Source: an uncultured Thalassospira sp. | GTDB taxonomy: Bacteria; Pseudomonadota; Alphaproteobacteria; Rhodospirillales_A; Thalassospiraceae | Reading direction: 5' to 3' | Length of the DNA: 12,203 nucleotides | Assembly (NCBI GenBank): GCA_946885765.1 | Contig: CAMPHD010000059.1 | Coordinates: 1 to 12,203 of the forward strand | In this document: one piece after another, positions 1 to 6,641 of the stretch | Numbering within the stretch: the stretch's first letter is position 1 | Layout: each line of letters starts with the position of its first letter | Position numbers and translations under genes: made by a program | The notes under the pieces: generated by a model | The model's input: the letters and a program-made list of their open reading frames with translations, nothing else | What the model was told of the DNA's origin: nothing | Databases searched by the model: none

Positions 1-4
1 AACC

Positions 5-41
5 AAAGCCCCGTCACCTTCTCGACGGGGCTTTTATTTTT
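5..41 (+). terminator. Intrinsic terminator of the gene upstream of the window
   Basis: A perfect 11-bp stem (5-15 pairing with 24-34, core GCCCCGTC / GACGGGGC) encloses an 8-nt loop and runs into a T-rich tract at 32-41. This is a textbook rho-independent terminator on the + strand. It must serve a gene to the left of the window, because nothing ends here inside it. It also insulates the aap operon from upstream transcription. Confidence 0.9.
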
Positions 42-207
42 GCGAAAGATTAATCAGAACCACAAAGCGTGCCACCCGATCCGGGCCAACATCAGAAGTC
101 GATTCCGCGTCGCAACAGAGTTTATTTTTTGAGCAACAGACATCTTTGATCAAAAAATGCTCATTTCATCCATGGCAACAAAAAAATTTTGAGATTTGTT
201 CCTTTTT

Positions 208-233
208 AGAACCTGACCATTTGAACAGGTTCT
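208..233. repeat. Inverted repeat, 8-bp arms, upstream of aap promoter
   Basis: AGAACCTG at 208-215 is the exact reverse complement of CAGGTTCT at 226-233, with a 10-nt centre. No T tract follows, so it does not look like a terminator. It lies about 140 bases upstream of the predicted aapJ promoter and could be a distal protein-binding site. The binding protein is unknown to me. Confidence 0.45.
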
Positions 234-369
234 TAACCTTTTGAAATATGGCATTTTTTAGAAGATCAAGAGGGATGTAGTTGCCAAAACAAGGTTTCCT
301 GACACGCCACTAAAACGCGGAAATAACGCGAATTTCAGCAACAAGCCCTGCGCACAAAATTTTTCAGGC

Positions 370-399
370 TTGACACATACCAGCCGAAAATTTCTTAAT
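370..399 (+). promoter_or_regulatory. Sigma-70-type promoter of the aap operon (predicted)
   Basis: A perfect -35 hexamer TTGACA (370-375) is followed after 18 nt by CTTAAT (394-399), which matches 4 of 6 bases of the -10 consensus. An AT-rich block just upstream (354-366) could act as an UP element. Transcription would start near 406, giving a leader of about 108 nt before aapJ. No other well-spaced pair was found in this intergenic region. Confidence 0.55.
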
Positions 400-429
400 T
401 TGGTGGTCCGAATAAAAAACAGGACAGTA

Positions 430-452
430 GGATATGCTGCTCTGGCATATCC
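430..452 (+). promoter_or_regulatory. Palindrome / leader hairpin in the aapJ 5' region
   Basis: GGATATGC (430-437) pairs perfectly with GCATATCC (445-452) around a 7-nt centre. It starts about 25 bases after the predicted transcription start, so it could be an operator placed downstream of the promoter or a stem-loop at the 5' end of the mRNA. Both readings are inference. Confidence 0.45.
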
Positions 453-471
453 AGGGTGGCATAAAAGTTAC

Positions 472-493
472 CAAAGCCATAAAGAATGCTTTG
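472..493 (+). promoter_or_regulatory. Second potential leader hairpin before aapJ
   Basis: CAAAGC (472-477) is complementary to GCTTTG (488-493) with a 10-nt loop. It ends 6 bases before the aapJ ribosome binding site. The stem is short and AT-containing, so it may be a chance match. With the hairpin at 430-452 it would give the leader two stems. Confidence 0.25.
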
Positions 494-498
494 CTAAT

Positions 499-505
499 GA
501 GGGAG
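499..505 (+). promoter_or_regulatory. Ribosome binding site that fixes the aapJ start
   Basis: The purine-rich GAGGGAG sits 8 nt before the ATG at 514. This supports starting the protein there. The reading frame is open further upstream to a TTG at 370, but that TTG is the -35 box and has no Shine-Dalgarno sequence. Confidence 0.7.
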
Positions 506-513
506 CTCATCTA

Positions 514-1533
514 ATGAAAATCAAAACGATCCTGGCCGCTGGCGCAATGTCTGTTGCTGCCATCGCCGCGAACAATGCCCAGGCGGGCGCTGTACTTGAC
601 GGCATCAAGGCTAAAGGTTTCGTTCAGTGTGGCGTGAACACCGGTCTTCCGGGGTTCTCTGCTGCCAATGCCGAAGGTAAATGGGAAGGTATCGACGTTG
701 ACGTTTGCCGTGGCATTGCTGCTGCACTTCTGGGCGACGCCAACAAGGTTCAGTACACCCCGTTGACCGCTGCACAGCGTTTCACCGCGCTTCAGTCCGG
801 CGAAATCGACATCCTTTCGCGTAACACCACGGCGACCCTGACGCGTGACGTCAAGCTTGGCCTGACCTTCCTTGGTATCAACTACTATGATGGTCAGGGC
901 TTCCTGATTCCGAAAGCACTGGGCGTATCCAGCGCGACGGAACTTGACGGCGCAACCGTTTGCGTCGAGCCGGGCACCACCACCGAACTCAACCTGGCCG
1001 ATTACTTCCGCGCCAAAGAAATGAGCTTCGAACCGGTCGTTATCGAAAACATCAACGAAGCAACTGCTGCCTTCTTCTCGGGCCGTTGCGACGTTTACAC
1101 CACTGACGCATCGGGTCTTGCCTCGATCCGTACCACCATGGCGCCGAACCCGGACGACTATGTGATTCTTCCGGAAATCATTTCCAAAGAACCGCTTGGT
1201 CCGGCTGTTGCACAGGGTGACGAACAGTGGGCAGACATCGGTCGCTGGGCTCTTGCAGCTATGATTGAAGCCGAAGAATACGGCGTCACCAGCGCGAATG
1301 TCGACGAAATGAAGAGCAGCACCAATCCGGGCATCCAGCGTCTTCTGGGCGTTTCCCCGGGCATGGGCGAAGCTCTTGGTCTTGACGAAGAGTGGGCATA
1401 CCGCATCATCAAGCAGGTCGGTAACTATGGCGAAAGCTATGAGAAAAACGTTACCGCGAAACTGGGTGTCGAGCGCGGCCTGAACGCTCTCTGGACCGAT
1501 GGTGGTCTGCAATATGCTTGGCCGGTTCGCTAA
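514..1533 (+). CDS. aapJ: General L-amino acid ABC transporter, periplasmic binding protein AapJ
   Basis: A 339-residue periplasmic solute-binding protein of the polar amino acid family (SBP_bac_3). It captures L-amino acids and delivers them to the AapQM permease. A Sec signal peptide is visible: positive Met-Lys-Ile-Lys start, hydrophobic core, and a signal peptidase I site after AQA at residue 24. The mature part has the family landmarks: a GxNTGLPGFSA segment near 40-50, GxWEGIDVDVCRGIAAA at about 58-71, SRNTTATLTRD near 102-112, and VEPGTTTELNL near 151-161. Four cysteines (39, 65, 150, 192) could form two disulfides. The length fits the 340-residue AapJ/BztA family. The ATG at 514 is chosen over an in-frame upstream TTG because it has a ribosome binding site and puts the signal peptide at the N-terminus. 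It is the first gene of aapJQMP. Substrate breadth is inferred from the family. Confidence 0.95.
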   Translation: MKIKTILAAGAMSVAAIAANNAQAGAVLDGIKAKGFVQCGVNTGLPGFSAANAEGKWEGIDVDVCRGIAAALLGDANKVQYTPLTAAQRFTALQSGEIDILSRNTTATLTRDVKLGLTFLGINYYDGQGFLIPKALGVSSATELDGATVCVEPGTTTELNLADYFRAKEMSFEPVVIENINEATAAFFSGRCDVYTTDASGLASIRTTMAPNPDDYVILPEIISKEPLGPAVAQGDEQWADIGRWALAAMIEAEEYGVTSANVDEMKSSTNPGIQRLLGVSPGMGEALGLDEEWAYRIIKQVGNYGESYEKNVTAKLGVERGLNALWTDGGLQYAWPVR

Positions 1534-1559
1534 TATTTAGCGTCGGCTGAAAAGCGCCT

Positions 1560-1606
1560 AACGAAGCTCCGCCCCACTGCCTGAACGCATGGGCGGAGCT
1601 TTTCGT
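1560..1606 (+). terminator. Stem-loop between aapJ and aapQ (attenuator or mRNA-stabilising)
   Basis: An 11-bp GC-rich stem (1564-1574 with 1591-1601, AAGCTCCGCCC / GGGCGGAGCTT) can extend by 4 bp (1560-1563 with 1604-1607) across a small bulge. The loop is 16 nt. Only a short T run follows, so termination should be partial. In binding-protein-dependent transport operons such a hairpin after the binding-protein gene commonly lowers downstream expression or protects the upstream mRNA. That role is inferred here. Confidence 0.65.
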
Positions 1607-1649
1607 TAAGGTACATATATATTGGATACAATCTACACCTGAGGGTCAG

Positions 1650-2846
1650 ATGAGTAAGACTCAAAATGCCCCGGGGGGTGTTCGTTCCAAGACCGTCGCC
1701 GATTACCTGAATGACGAGAATGTTCGCGCAATACTATACCAAATCATTGCGATCGGACTTGTCTTATTGGCGGGCTGGTATCTGGTTTCCAATACGCTGG
1801 AAAACCTGGAACGACAAAACATCTCAACCGGTTATGGCTTCCTTGATCTCGAAGCTTCGTTCGAAATCAGTGAAAGCATGGTCCAGTACAGTGCACAAAG
1901 CAGCTATGCAGCGGCACTGTTGGTTGGCCTTCTGAACACCGTAAAGGTGTCTTTTCTCGGAATTATTCTTTGTACCATTATCGGTACGATTTTCGGGATC
2001 GCACGCCTGTCGTCGAACTGGATCGTTCGGAAACTGGCAACTGTTTATGTTGAAACTTTCCGTAACATCCCGGTCCTGTTGCAGCTTTTCTTCTGGTATG
2101 CCGTCATTCCGAACGCATTCCCGCATCCACGCGACGCCTTCGAACCCCTGCCCGGTGTCCTTTTGACATCGCGTGGCATGTATATGCCGGTTCCGGTTGC
2201 CGACAATGCCTATACCCTGATGGGGATTGCTGCGATCATCGCTTTCGTTGTGATCTTCTTCATCAAGAAATGGGCAAAAAAGCGCCAGGATGAAACCGGC
2301 CAGCCATTCCCGATGTTCCTTGTCGGAACGGGCATTCTGGTTGGGCTGGTCTTTGTCGCATATCTGATCGGTGGTGCACCGACCGATATGGACATGCCGG
2401 AACTCAAAGGCTTCAACATCCGGGGCGGTTACAATATCTCGCCGGAATTCCTTGCTGTTCTGATCGGCCTCACGGTTTACACATCAACCTATGTTGCCGA
2501 AGTCGTACGTTCCGGTATTCAGGCCGTCCCGCATGGCCAGTGGGAAGCCGCCGACAGTCTCGGCGTTAAACGTTCGGTTGCCCTTCGCAAGGTGATCCTG
2601 CCGCAATCAATGCGCGTCGCCATTCCGCCGCTGACCAACCAGTATCTGAACCTGACCAAAAACAGCTCGCTTGCTGTCGCGGTCGGTTATCCTGATCTGG
2701 TGTCGGTATCAAACACGACCATGAACCAGACCGGTCAGGCGATCGAGGCAATCTCGATCTTCATGTCGATCTATCTTGGTCTGTCCTTGTTGACCTCGCT
2801 CTTTATGAACTGGTTCAACAAGAAAATGGCACTGGTGGAGAGGTAA
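1650..2846 (+). CDS. aapQ: General L-amino acid ABC transporter, permease AapQ
   Basis: A 398-residue inner-membrane permease of the HisMQ type, one half of the AapQM translocation channel. A soluble N-terminal stretch is followed by a first membrane segment at about 31-47. The conserved permease domain begins near 85 (LLVGLLNTVKVSFLGIILCT). The family's long central insertion, about 150-260 with its own hydrophobic segments near 187-205 and 223-241, separates the two halves. The ATPase-contacting EAA loop is clear at 299-319 (EAADSLG...ILPQ), followed by PPLTNQYLNLTKNSSLA, a family signature. Length matches AapQ/BztB (about 400), much longer than ordinary HisQ permeases. The ATG at 1650 has GAGGG 4 nt upstream. 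It follows aapJ after a hairpin and ends one base before aapM. Confidence 0.95.
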   Translation: MSKTQNAPGGVRSKTVADYLNDENVRAILYQIIAIGLVLLAGWYLVSNTLENLERQNISTGYGFLDLEASFEISESMVQYSAQSSYAAALLVGLLNTVKVSFLGIILCTIIGTIFGIARLSSNWIVRKLATVYVETFRNIPVLLQLFFWYAVIPNAFPHPRDAFEPLPGVLLTSRGMYMPVPVADNAYTLMGIAAIIAFVVIFFIKKWAKKRQDETGQPFPMFLVGTGILVGLVFVAYLIGGAPTDMDMPELKGFNIRGGYNISPEFLAVLIGLTVYTSTYVAEVVRSGIQAVPHGQWEAADSLGVKRSVALRKVILPQSMRVAIPPLTNQYLNLTKNSSLAVAVGYPDLVSVSNTTMNQTGQAIEAISIFMSIYLGLSLLTSLFMNWFNKKMALVER

Positions 2847-2847
2847 G

Positions 2848-3951
2848 ATGGCAGATAACGCAAAATTACCTCCGCTTCCTACAGGTACTTTTTCTGCCCG
2901 TGCAGTTTCATGGTCAAAAAAGAACCTGTTTGACGGCTGGTTCAACACCCTCCTGACACTCGGCGCAATTGCATTTCTGGTATGGCTTATTCCGCCACTC
3001 GTGAACTGGGCAATCGTCAATGCCACGCTGGAACCGACGATTGAAGGCTGTGCCGAAGTCACCGGCGCGTGCTGGGGCTTTGTAAACGCCAACATGCGTC
3101 TCATTCTGTTCGGAACCTATCCGTACGATGAACAATGGCGCCCGCTTCTTGCGATGATTGTCCTGATGGGTATCATCTGCTTCAGCCTTGGCGGGGTTAA
3201 ATATCCTTCCTTCCGCAAGGCAATCATCCCGATGTGGGTGATCGGGGTTCCAATCATTGCCATCCTGATGTGGGGCGGTGTACTTGGCCTGACCTATGTG
3301 CAGAACAGCTATTGGGGCGGCCTTCCGCTGACCCTGATCCTGTCGGCGATCGGCATCATTTTTGCCTTCCCGCTGGGTTTGCTTCTGGCACTGGGCCGTC
3401 AGTCGAATATGCCGGCGATCAAGACGATCTCGGTTGTCTATATCGAAGTGATCCGTGGCGTGCCGCTGATTACGGTTCTGTTCATGGCATCTGTAATGTT
3501 CCCGCTGTTCCTTCCGGACGGTGTGACCATCGACAAACTGCTGCGTGCGCAGATCGGTATCATCCTGTTCACCGCAGCCTATCTTGCCGAAGTGTTCCGT
3601 GGCGGTCTTCAGGCTGTTCCGCGTGGCCAGTTCGAAGCCGGTGACAGCCTTGGCCTGTCCTATTGGCAGTCCATGCGCCTGATCATCCTGCCGCAGGCTT
3701 TGCGTCTGGTGATCCCGCCGACCGTGAACAGCTTCATTTCGATGCTCAAGGATACGACACTGGTGGTCATCATCGGTCTGTTTGACTTCCTTGGCACCGT
3801 CAAGCTGGCACTGCGCAGTGACCCGGCATGGACGAAATACTACGTCGAGGGTTATGCCTTCGCCTCGGCAATTTTCTTCCTGATCTGTTTCTCTATGGCT
3901 AAATATTCGGCCTATCTTGAAAAAGAGCTCCGCAAGGGCGAGCAACGGTAA
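2848..3951 (+). CDS. aapM: General L-amino acid ABC transporter, permease AapM
   Basis: A 367-residue inner-membrane permease that pairs with AapQ. Hydrophobic segments are visible at about 33-57, 98-114, 126-147, 158-183, 205-222, 234-247, 301-318 and 336-352. The permease core starts at about 155 ([29 protein letters not shown]). The EAA loop is at 263-283 (EAGDSLG...ILPQ), followed by [17 protein letters not shown], typical of AapM/BztC. The N-terminal third before the core, with its own membrane spans, is the normal family extension. Two Cys (68, 75) lie in the presumed first periplasmic loop. Only one base separates it from the aapQ stop, and its ribosome binding site GGAGAGG (2837-2843) lies within the end of aapQ, so translational coupling is likely. 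Confidence 0.95.
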   Translation: MADNAKLPPLPTGTFSARAVSWSKKNLFDGWFNTLLTLGAIAFLVWLIPPLVNWAIVNATLEPTIEGCAEVTGACWGFVNANMRLILFGTYPYDEQWRPLLAMIVLMGIICFSLGGVKYPSFRKAIIPMWVIGVPIIAILMWGGVLGLTYVQNSYWGGLPLTLILSAIGIIFAFPLGLLLALGRQSNMPAIKTISVVYIEVIRGVPLITVLFMASVMFPLFLPDGVTIDKLLRAQIGIILFTAAYLAEVFRGGLQAVPRGQFEAGDSLGLSYWQSMRLIILPQALRLVIPPTVNSFISMLKDTTLVVIIGLFDFLGTVKLALRSDPAWTKYYVEGYAFASAIFFLICFSMAKYSAYLEKELRKGEQR

Positions 3952-3968
3952 GGAGAGAGGAAAAAACA

Positions 3969-4757
3969 ATGACAGCTACAGAAGCACAAACCACCAATGG
4001 CGTTGTCCCTCCTCCGTCGAACGAGGAAGTGATTACCGTCAGTAAAGCCAACAAATGGTATGGCAATTTCCATGTTCTCAAGGATATCGATCTGCATGTC
4101 CGCAAGGGCGAGCGTATCGTTATCTGCGGTCCGTCCGGCTCGGGAAAATCGACCCTGATCCGTACGCTCAACCGTCTTGAGACCTATCAAAGCGGTGAAA
4201 TCACCGTCGATGGCATTCTGCTTGGCGACGATGTCAAAAACATCGAAGCCGTTCGCCGCGAAGTCTGCATGGTGTTCCAGCACTTCAACCTTTTCCCGCA
4301 CATGACGGTGCTGGAAAACCTGACGCTGGCACCTATCTGGGTTCGCAAGATGCCCAAGAAGGAAGCCATCGATCTGGCGATGCATTATTTGCAGCGCGTT
4401 CGGATTGCCGAACAGGCCCATAAGTTCCCCGGTCAGCTTTCCGGTGGTCAGCAGCAGCGTGTGGCAATTGCCCGCTCGCTCTGCATGCAACCGAAAATCA
4501 TGCTGTTCGATGAACCGACCTCGGCGCTTGACCCGGAAATGGTCAAGGAAGTGCTCGACGTTATGGTCGAACTCGCCAAGGAAGGCATGACCATGCTTTG
4601 CGTGACCCACGAAATGGGCTTCGCTAAAGAGGTCGCCGACCGGGTCGTGTTCATGGATGCCGGTGAAATCGTTGAAATGGCGGGTCCGCAGGAATTCTTT
4701 GCGAACCCCAAAAGCGAACGGACCAAGCTGTTCCTCAGTCAGATCCTGTCGCATTAA
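3969..4757 (+). CDS. aapP: General L-amino acid ABC transporter, ATP-binding protein AapP
   Basis: A 262-residue cytoplasmic ATPase of the GlnQ/HisP family that powers AapQM. All catalytic motifs are intact: Walker [10 protein letters not shown] at 54-62, Q-loop Gln104, signature LSGGQQQR at 157-164, Walker B IMLFDEP at 177-183 with the catalytic Glu, D-loop SALDPE, and H-loop His214 (CVTHEM). The N-terminal 20 residues are a polar extension. The start ATG has a strong GGAGAGAGG ribosome binding site 8 nt upstream, just after the aapM stop. It is the last gene of the operon and is followed within 40 bases by a strong terminator. Length and motifs match AapP/BztD. Confidence 0.96.
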   Translation: MTATEAQTTNGVVPPPSNEEVITVSKANKWYGNFHVLKDIDLHVRKGERIVICGPSGSGKSTLIRTLNRLETYQSGEITVDGILLGDDVKNIEAVRREVCMVFQHFNLFPHMTVLENLTLAPIWVRKMPKKEAIDLAMHYLQRVRIAEQAHKFPGQLSGGQQQRVAIARSLCMQPKIMLFDEPTSALDPEMVKEVLDVMVELAKEGMTMLCVTHEMGFAKEVADRVVFMDAGEIVEMAGPQEFFANPKSERTKLFLSQILSH

Positions 4758-4793
4758 TCAAAACGCACCGCGGATTTCCGCTTATGGCGTACC

Positions 4794-4827
4794 GGAAACG
4801 GCCCCAAACGGGGCCGTTTTCTTTTTT
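4794..4827 (+). terminator. Strong intrinsic terminator of the aap operon
   Basis: A 10-bp stem (4796-4805 with 4810-4819, core ACGGCCCC / GGGGCCGT) is extendable to 12 bp with a G-U pair. It has a 4-nt AAAC loop and is followed directly by CTTTTTT to 4827. This should end the aap transcript and separates it from the next ATPase gene, which therefore probably has its own promoter. Confidence 0.93.
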
Positions 4828-4901
4828 GCAAATTTCGGACTTGCCCCCTGCCCGTCAAATGCCGAAGATTGGCGGGCAAACAGCAATGGATAAACATCTT
4901 C

Positions 4902-5726
4902 ATGACCACGCCTTCCACACCTGCATCCACTGACACGACATCGGGCTTCATCACGGTCCGGTCCCTGACCAAAAAGTTCGGCACCAACACCGCACTTGAT
5001 AATGTCAGCCTGTCGCTTGGCAAGGGTGAAACCATGGCGGTCATCGGGCCCTCGGCCGCGGGCAAAAGCGTGTTGATGAAATGTATCGTCGGTCTTCATG
5101 GTACCGATGGCGGCAAAATCATGCTGAGTGGTTACGATGTAAGCCAGACCGGTTCCCCGGCCCGCAAGCAATGGGCAGAACGGATCGGTATGCTGTTTCA
5201 GCAAAACGCCCTGTTTGACAGCATGAAAGTCTGGGAAAATATCTGCTTTCGCCAGATCGAGCGCGGAACACTGACGCGCAAAGCCGCAAAAGACCACGCA
5301 ATCAATCTGCTTGGTCATGTCGGCCTGTCCGAAGACAGTGCCTTTTTGTCCCCCGGTGACCTGTCAGGCGGCATGCAGAAACGTGTCGGCATTGCGCGTG
5401 CCATTTCAACCGACCCGGAAATCCTGCTGCTTGATAATCCGACGGCGGGTCTTGATCCGGTTCTGTCGAAGCATATCGAACTTATGATCAGCAAGATCGC
5501 AACCCAGCGCGGCACCACCGTCATCACCATTACCAATGACATGCATATCGCACGCACGCGATACGCAAATCTGGTGATGATGCATGCGGGCAAAGTTTAC
5601 TGGTCGGGTCCGACGAACGATATAGATGACGCCCATAACGAACATCTGACCCAGATGCTCAATGGCTCGTCACAAGGCCCGATCACCATGCGCATGGGCA
5701 AGCGCGGCGACCATATGGTCGCCTGA
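4902..5726 (+). CDS. MlaF/Ttg2A-like ABC transporter ATP-binding protein, atypical active site
   Basis: A 274-residue ABC ATPase resembling MlaF/Ttg2A/YrbF, the cytoplasmic ATPase of retrograde phospholipid (Mla) transporters. Family hints are GPSAAGKSVLMKCIVGL (Walker A 49-56), GMLFQQNALFDSMKVWENI around the Q-loop Gln100, and LSGGMQKR at 154-161. Two key residues differ from the norm. Walker B reads ILLLDNP, with Asn179 where the catalytic Glu is expected, and the H-loop reads ITNDM, with Asn212 where His is expected. D-loop AGLDP is normal. No MlaE permease, MlaD or STAS gene is adjacent, so partners must be encoded elsewhere, if it has any. The ATG at 4902 gives a normal N-terminus, but its ribosome binding site is weak (GGA 11 nt upstream); an in-frame TTG at 4869 would add 11 residues. 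Only 74 bases separate the start from the aap terminator. It is an ABC ATPase with high confidence; the Mla assignment is moderate. Confidence 0.85.
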   Translation: MTTPSTPASTDTTSGFITVRSLTKKFGTNTALDNVSLSLGKGETMAVIGPSAAGKSVLMKCIVGLHGTDGGKIMLSGYDVSQTGSPARKQWAERIGMLFQQNALFDSMKVWENICFRQIERGTLTRKAAKDHAINLLGHVGLSEDSAFLSPGDLSGGMQKRVGIARAISTDPEILLLDNPTAGLDPVLSKHIELMISKIATQRGTTVITITNDMHIARTRYANLVMMHAGKVYWSGPTNDIDDAHNEHLTQMLNGSSQGPITMRMGKRGDHMVA

Positions 5727-5743
5727 TCACCCATTCTTGCCAA

Positions 5744-6508
5744 TCAGTTGGCGGTATAAACCGACAAATCAGCTTCACGGATGACATCTGCCCAAACCGG
5801 GCCGGGATGACGGTCGGTAAACAAGGCATCAATTTCCGAAAGATGCCCCAGCCGCACCATCGCACGGCGCCCGAATTTGGATGCGTCGGTACACAGGAAC
5901 GTCTGGCGCGCATTGGAAATGATCGCACGCGCCACCCGGACTTCGCGATAATCGAAATCCATCAGGCTGCCGTCTTCGTCCACGCCGGAAATCCCGACAA
6001 TCGCGTAATCGACCTTGAACTGGTTGATAAAATCGATGGTCGCCTCGCCGATCACGCCAAAGTCGCGCTGACGAACAACACCACCTGCTATAATCACCTC
6101 AAACCCTGGATTGGCGGCGCAAATCTGGGCGACATGCAGGTTATTGGTGATGATCTTAAGGCTCTTGTGCGACGATAATGCCCGCGCGACTTCTTCATTC
6201 GTCGTGCCTATATTAATGAATATCGACGCCCCTTCGGGGATATGCTGCGCCACAAGCTTGGCGATTTCGCGCTTGCTGCCAAGGTTAAGAACCTGACGGT
6301 CTGTATAGGCCGTGTTTTCTGTGGTCGAAAGGCTGGCCGCCCCGCCATGATAACGCGCGACAAGGCCTTCTTCTGCCATTTCGTTGATATCACGTCGAAT
6401 GGTCTGGGGGGTAACGGCAAAATGATCGGCCAATGTATCAATCGTCATGAAACTGTTCGCCGCGACCAGTTCAAGGATTTCGCGACGCCGCCGATCAAGC
6501 TTGCCCAT
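5744..6508 (-). CDS. glpR: DeoR-family transcriptional repressor, GlpR-like
   Basis: A 254-residue DNA-binding repressor. The N-terminal DeoR helix-turn-helix is at about 6-57, with recognition region TIDTLADHFAVTPQTIRRDIN and wing ending VARYHGGAA. The C-terminal DeoRC sensor domain, related to phosphosugar isomerases, shows INIGTTNEEVARAL (98-111), ITNNLHVA (120-127), AGGVVRQRDFGVIGEATIDFI (141-161), GISGVDEDGSLMDFDYREV (172-190) and TDASKFGR (207-214). These are close to GlpR, which senses glycerol-3-phosphate and represses glycerol catabolism genes. No glycerol genes are in the window, so the regulon is an inference. The start at 6508 has a GGAAGGAAG ribosome binding site. The gene converges on the MlaF-like gene with only 17 bases between stops and no obvious terminator. 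An operator-like site lies 40-55 bases upstream of its start. Confidence 0.88.
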   Translation of the reverse strand: MGKLDRRRREILELVAANSFMTIDTLADHFAVTPQTIRRDINEMAEEGLVARYHGGAASLSTTENTAYTDRQVLNLGSKREIAKLVAQHIPEGASIFINIGTTNEEVARALSSHKSLKIITNNLHVAQICAANPGFEVIIAGGVVRQRDFGVIGEATIDFINQFKVDYAIVGISGVDEDGSLMDFDYREVRVARAIISNARQTFLCTDASKFGRRAMVRLGHLSEIDALFTDRHPGPVWADVIREADLSVYTAN

Positions 6509-6527
6509 ATTGCTTCCTTCCGCCCTG

Positions 6528-6566
6528 AATTTTCGTCTTTGATTGTTAATTTTCGTTATCGATCAA
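6528..6566 (-). promoter_or_regulatory. Candidate GlpR-type operator / control region of the DeoR-family gene
   Basis: AATTTTCGT occurs twice in the same orientation at 6528-6536 and 6548-6556, 20 bases apart, about two helical turns. The second copy continues as TTCG-TTAT-CGAT (6552-6563), one mismatch from the TTCG-N4-CGAA core of enterobacterial GlpR operators. On the minus strand TTGATC (6566-6561) could be a -35 box, but the -10 is poor. The position just upstream of the repressor's own start suggests autoregulation (inference). Confidence 0.45.
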
Positions 6567-6641
6567 AATGACGTTATTAGCAACAAGATGCAAGCTTTGT
6601 CATGCCACATCGTCTGACCGCATTTTCTGTCAATCCAGTGC

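Larger units (their letters stand above)
42..513. other. AT-rich intergenic region upstream of aapJ
   Basis: About 470 bases contain no convincing gene. The stretch is clearly more AT-rich than its flanks, with several A and T runs (around 121-250). It holds an inverted repeat at 208-233, a sigma-70 promoter candidate at 370-399, and two potential leader hairpins at 430-452 and 472-493, before the ribosome binding site of aapJ. I see no RNA gene or riboswitch that I recognise. The size and structure suggest a regulated, strongly expressed operon, but no known operator such as an NtrC site was recognised. Confidence 0.7.

Noticed and set aside
370..513. 48-codon in-frame N-terminal extension of aapJ starting at TTG 370
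   Set aside because: The TTG is part of the predicted -35 box, has no ribosome binding site, and the extension would bury the signal peptide. ATG 514 has a well-placed GAGGGAG.
511..1512. Long open frame antisense to aapJ (333 codons)
   Set aside because: It covers aapJ almost exactly, has no ribosome binding site or recognisable domain, and arises from codon bias.
2914..3969. Long open frame antisense to aapM (351 codons)
   Set aside because: The translation is rich in His, Gln, Asp and Arg with no domain or membrane pattern. It mirrors the strongly coding aapM strand and is a codon-bias shadow.
3912..4754. Long open frame antisense to aapP (280 codons)
   Set aside because: It is an exact shadow of a clear ATPase gene, and its composition (many His and Phe) is typical of antisense frames here.
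4849..4878. Inverted repeat TGCCCG / CGGGCA before the MlaF-like gene, considered as an operator
   Set aside because: Arms are only 6 bp with an 18-nt gap in GC-rich sequence, easily expected by chance.
5739..5752. Short hairpin GCCAA-TCAG-TTGGC between the convergent MlaF-like and GlpR-like genes, considered as a terminator
   Set aside because: The stem is only 5 bp and no T tract follows on either strand. It also overlaps the end of the repressor gene.
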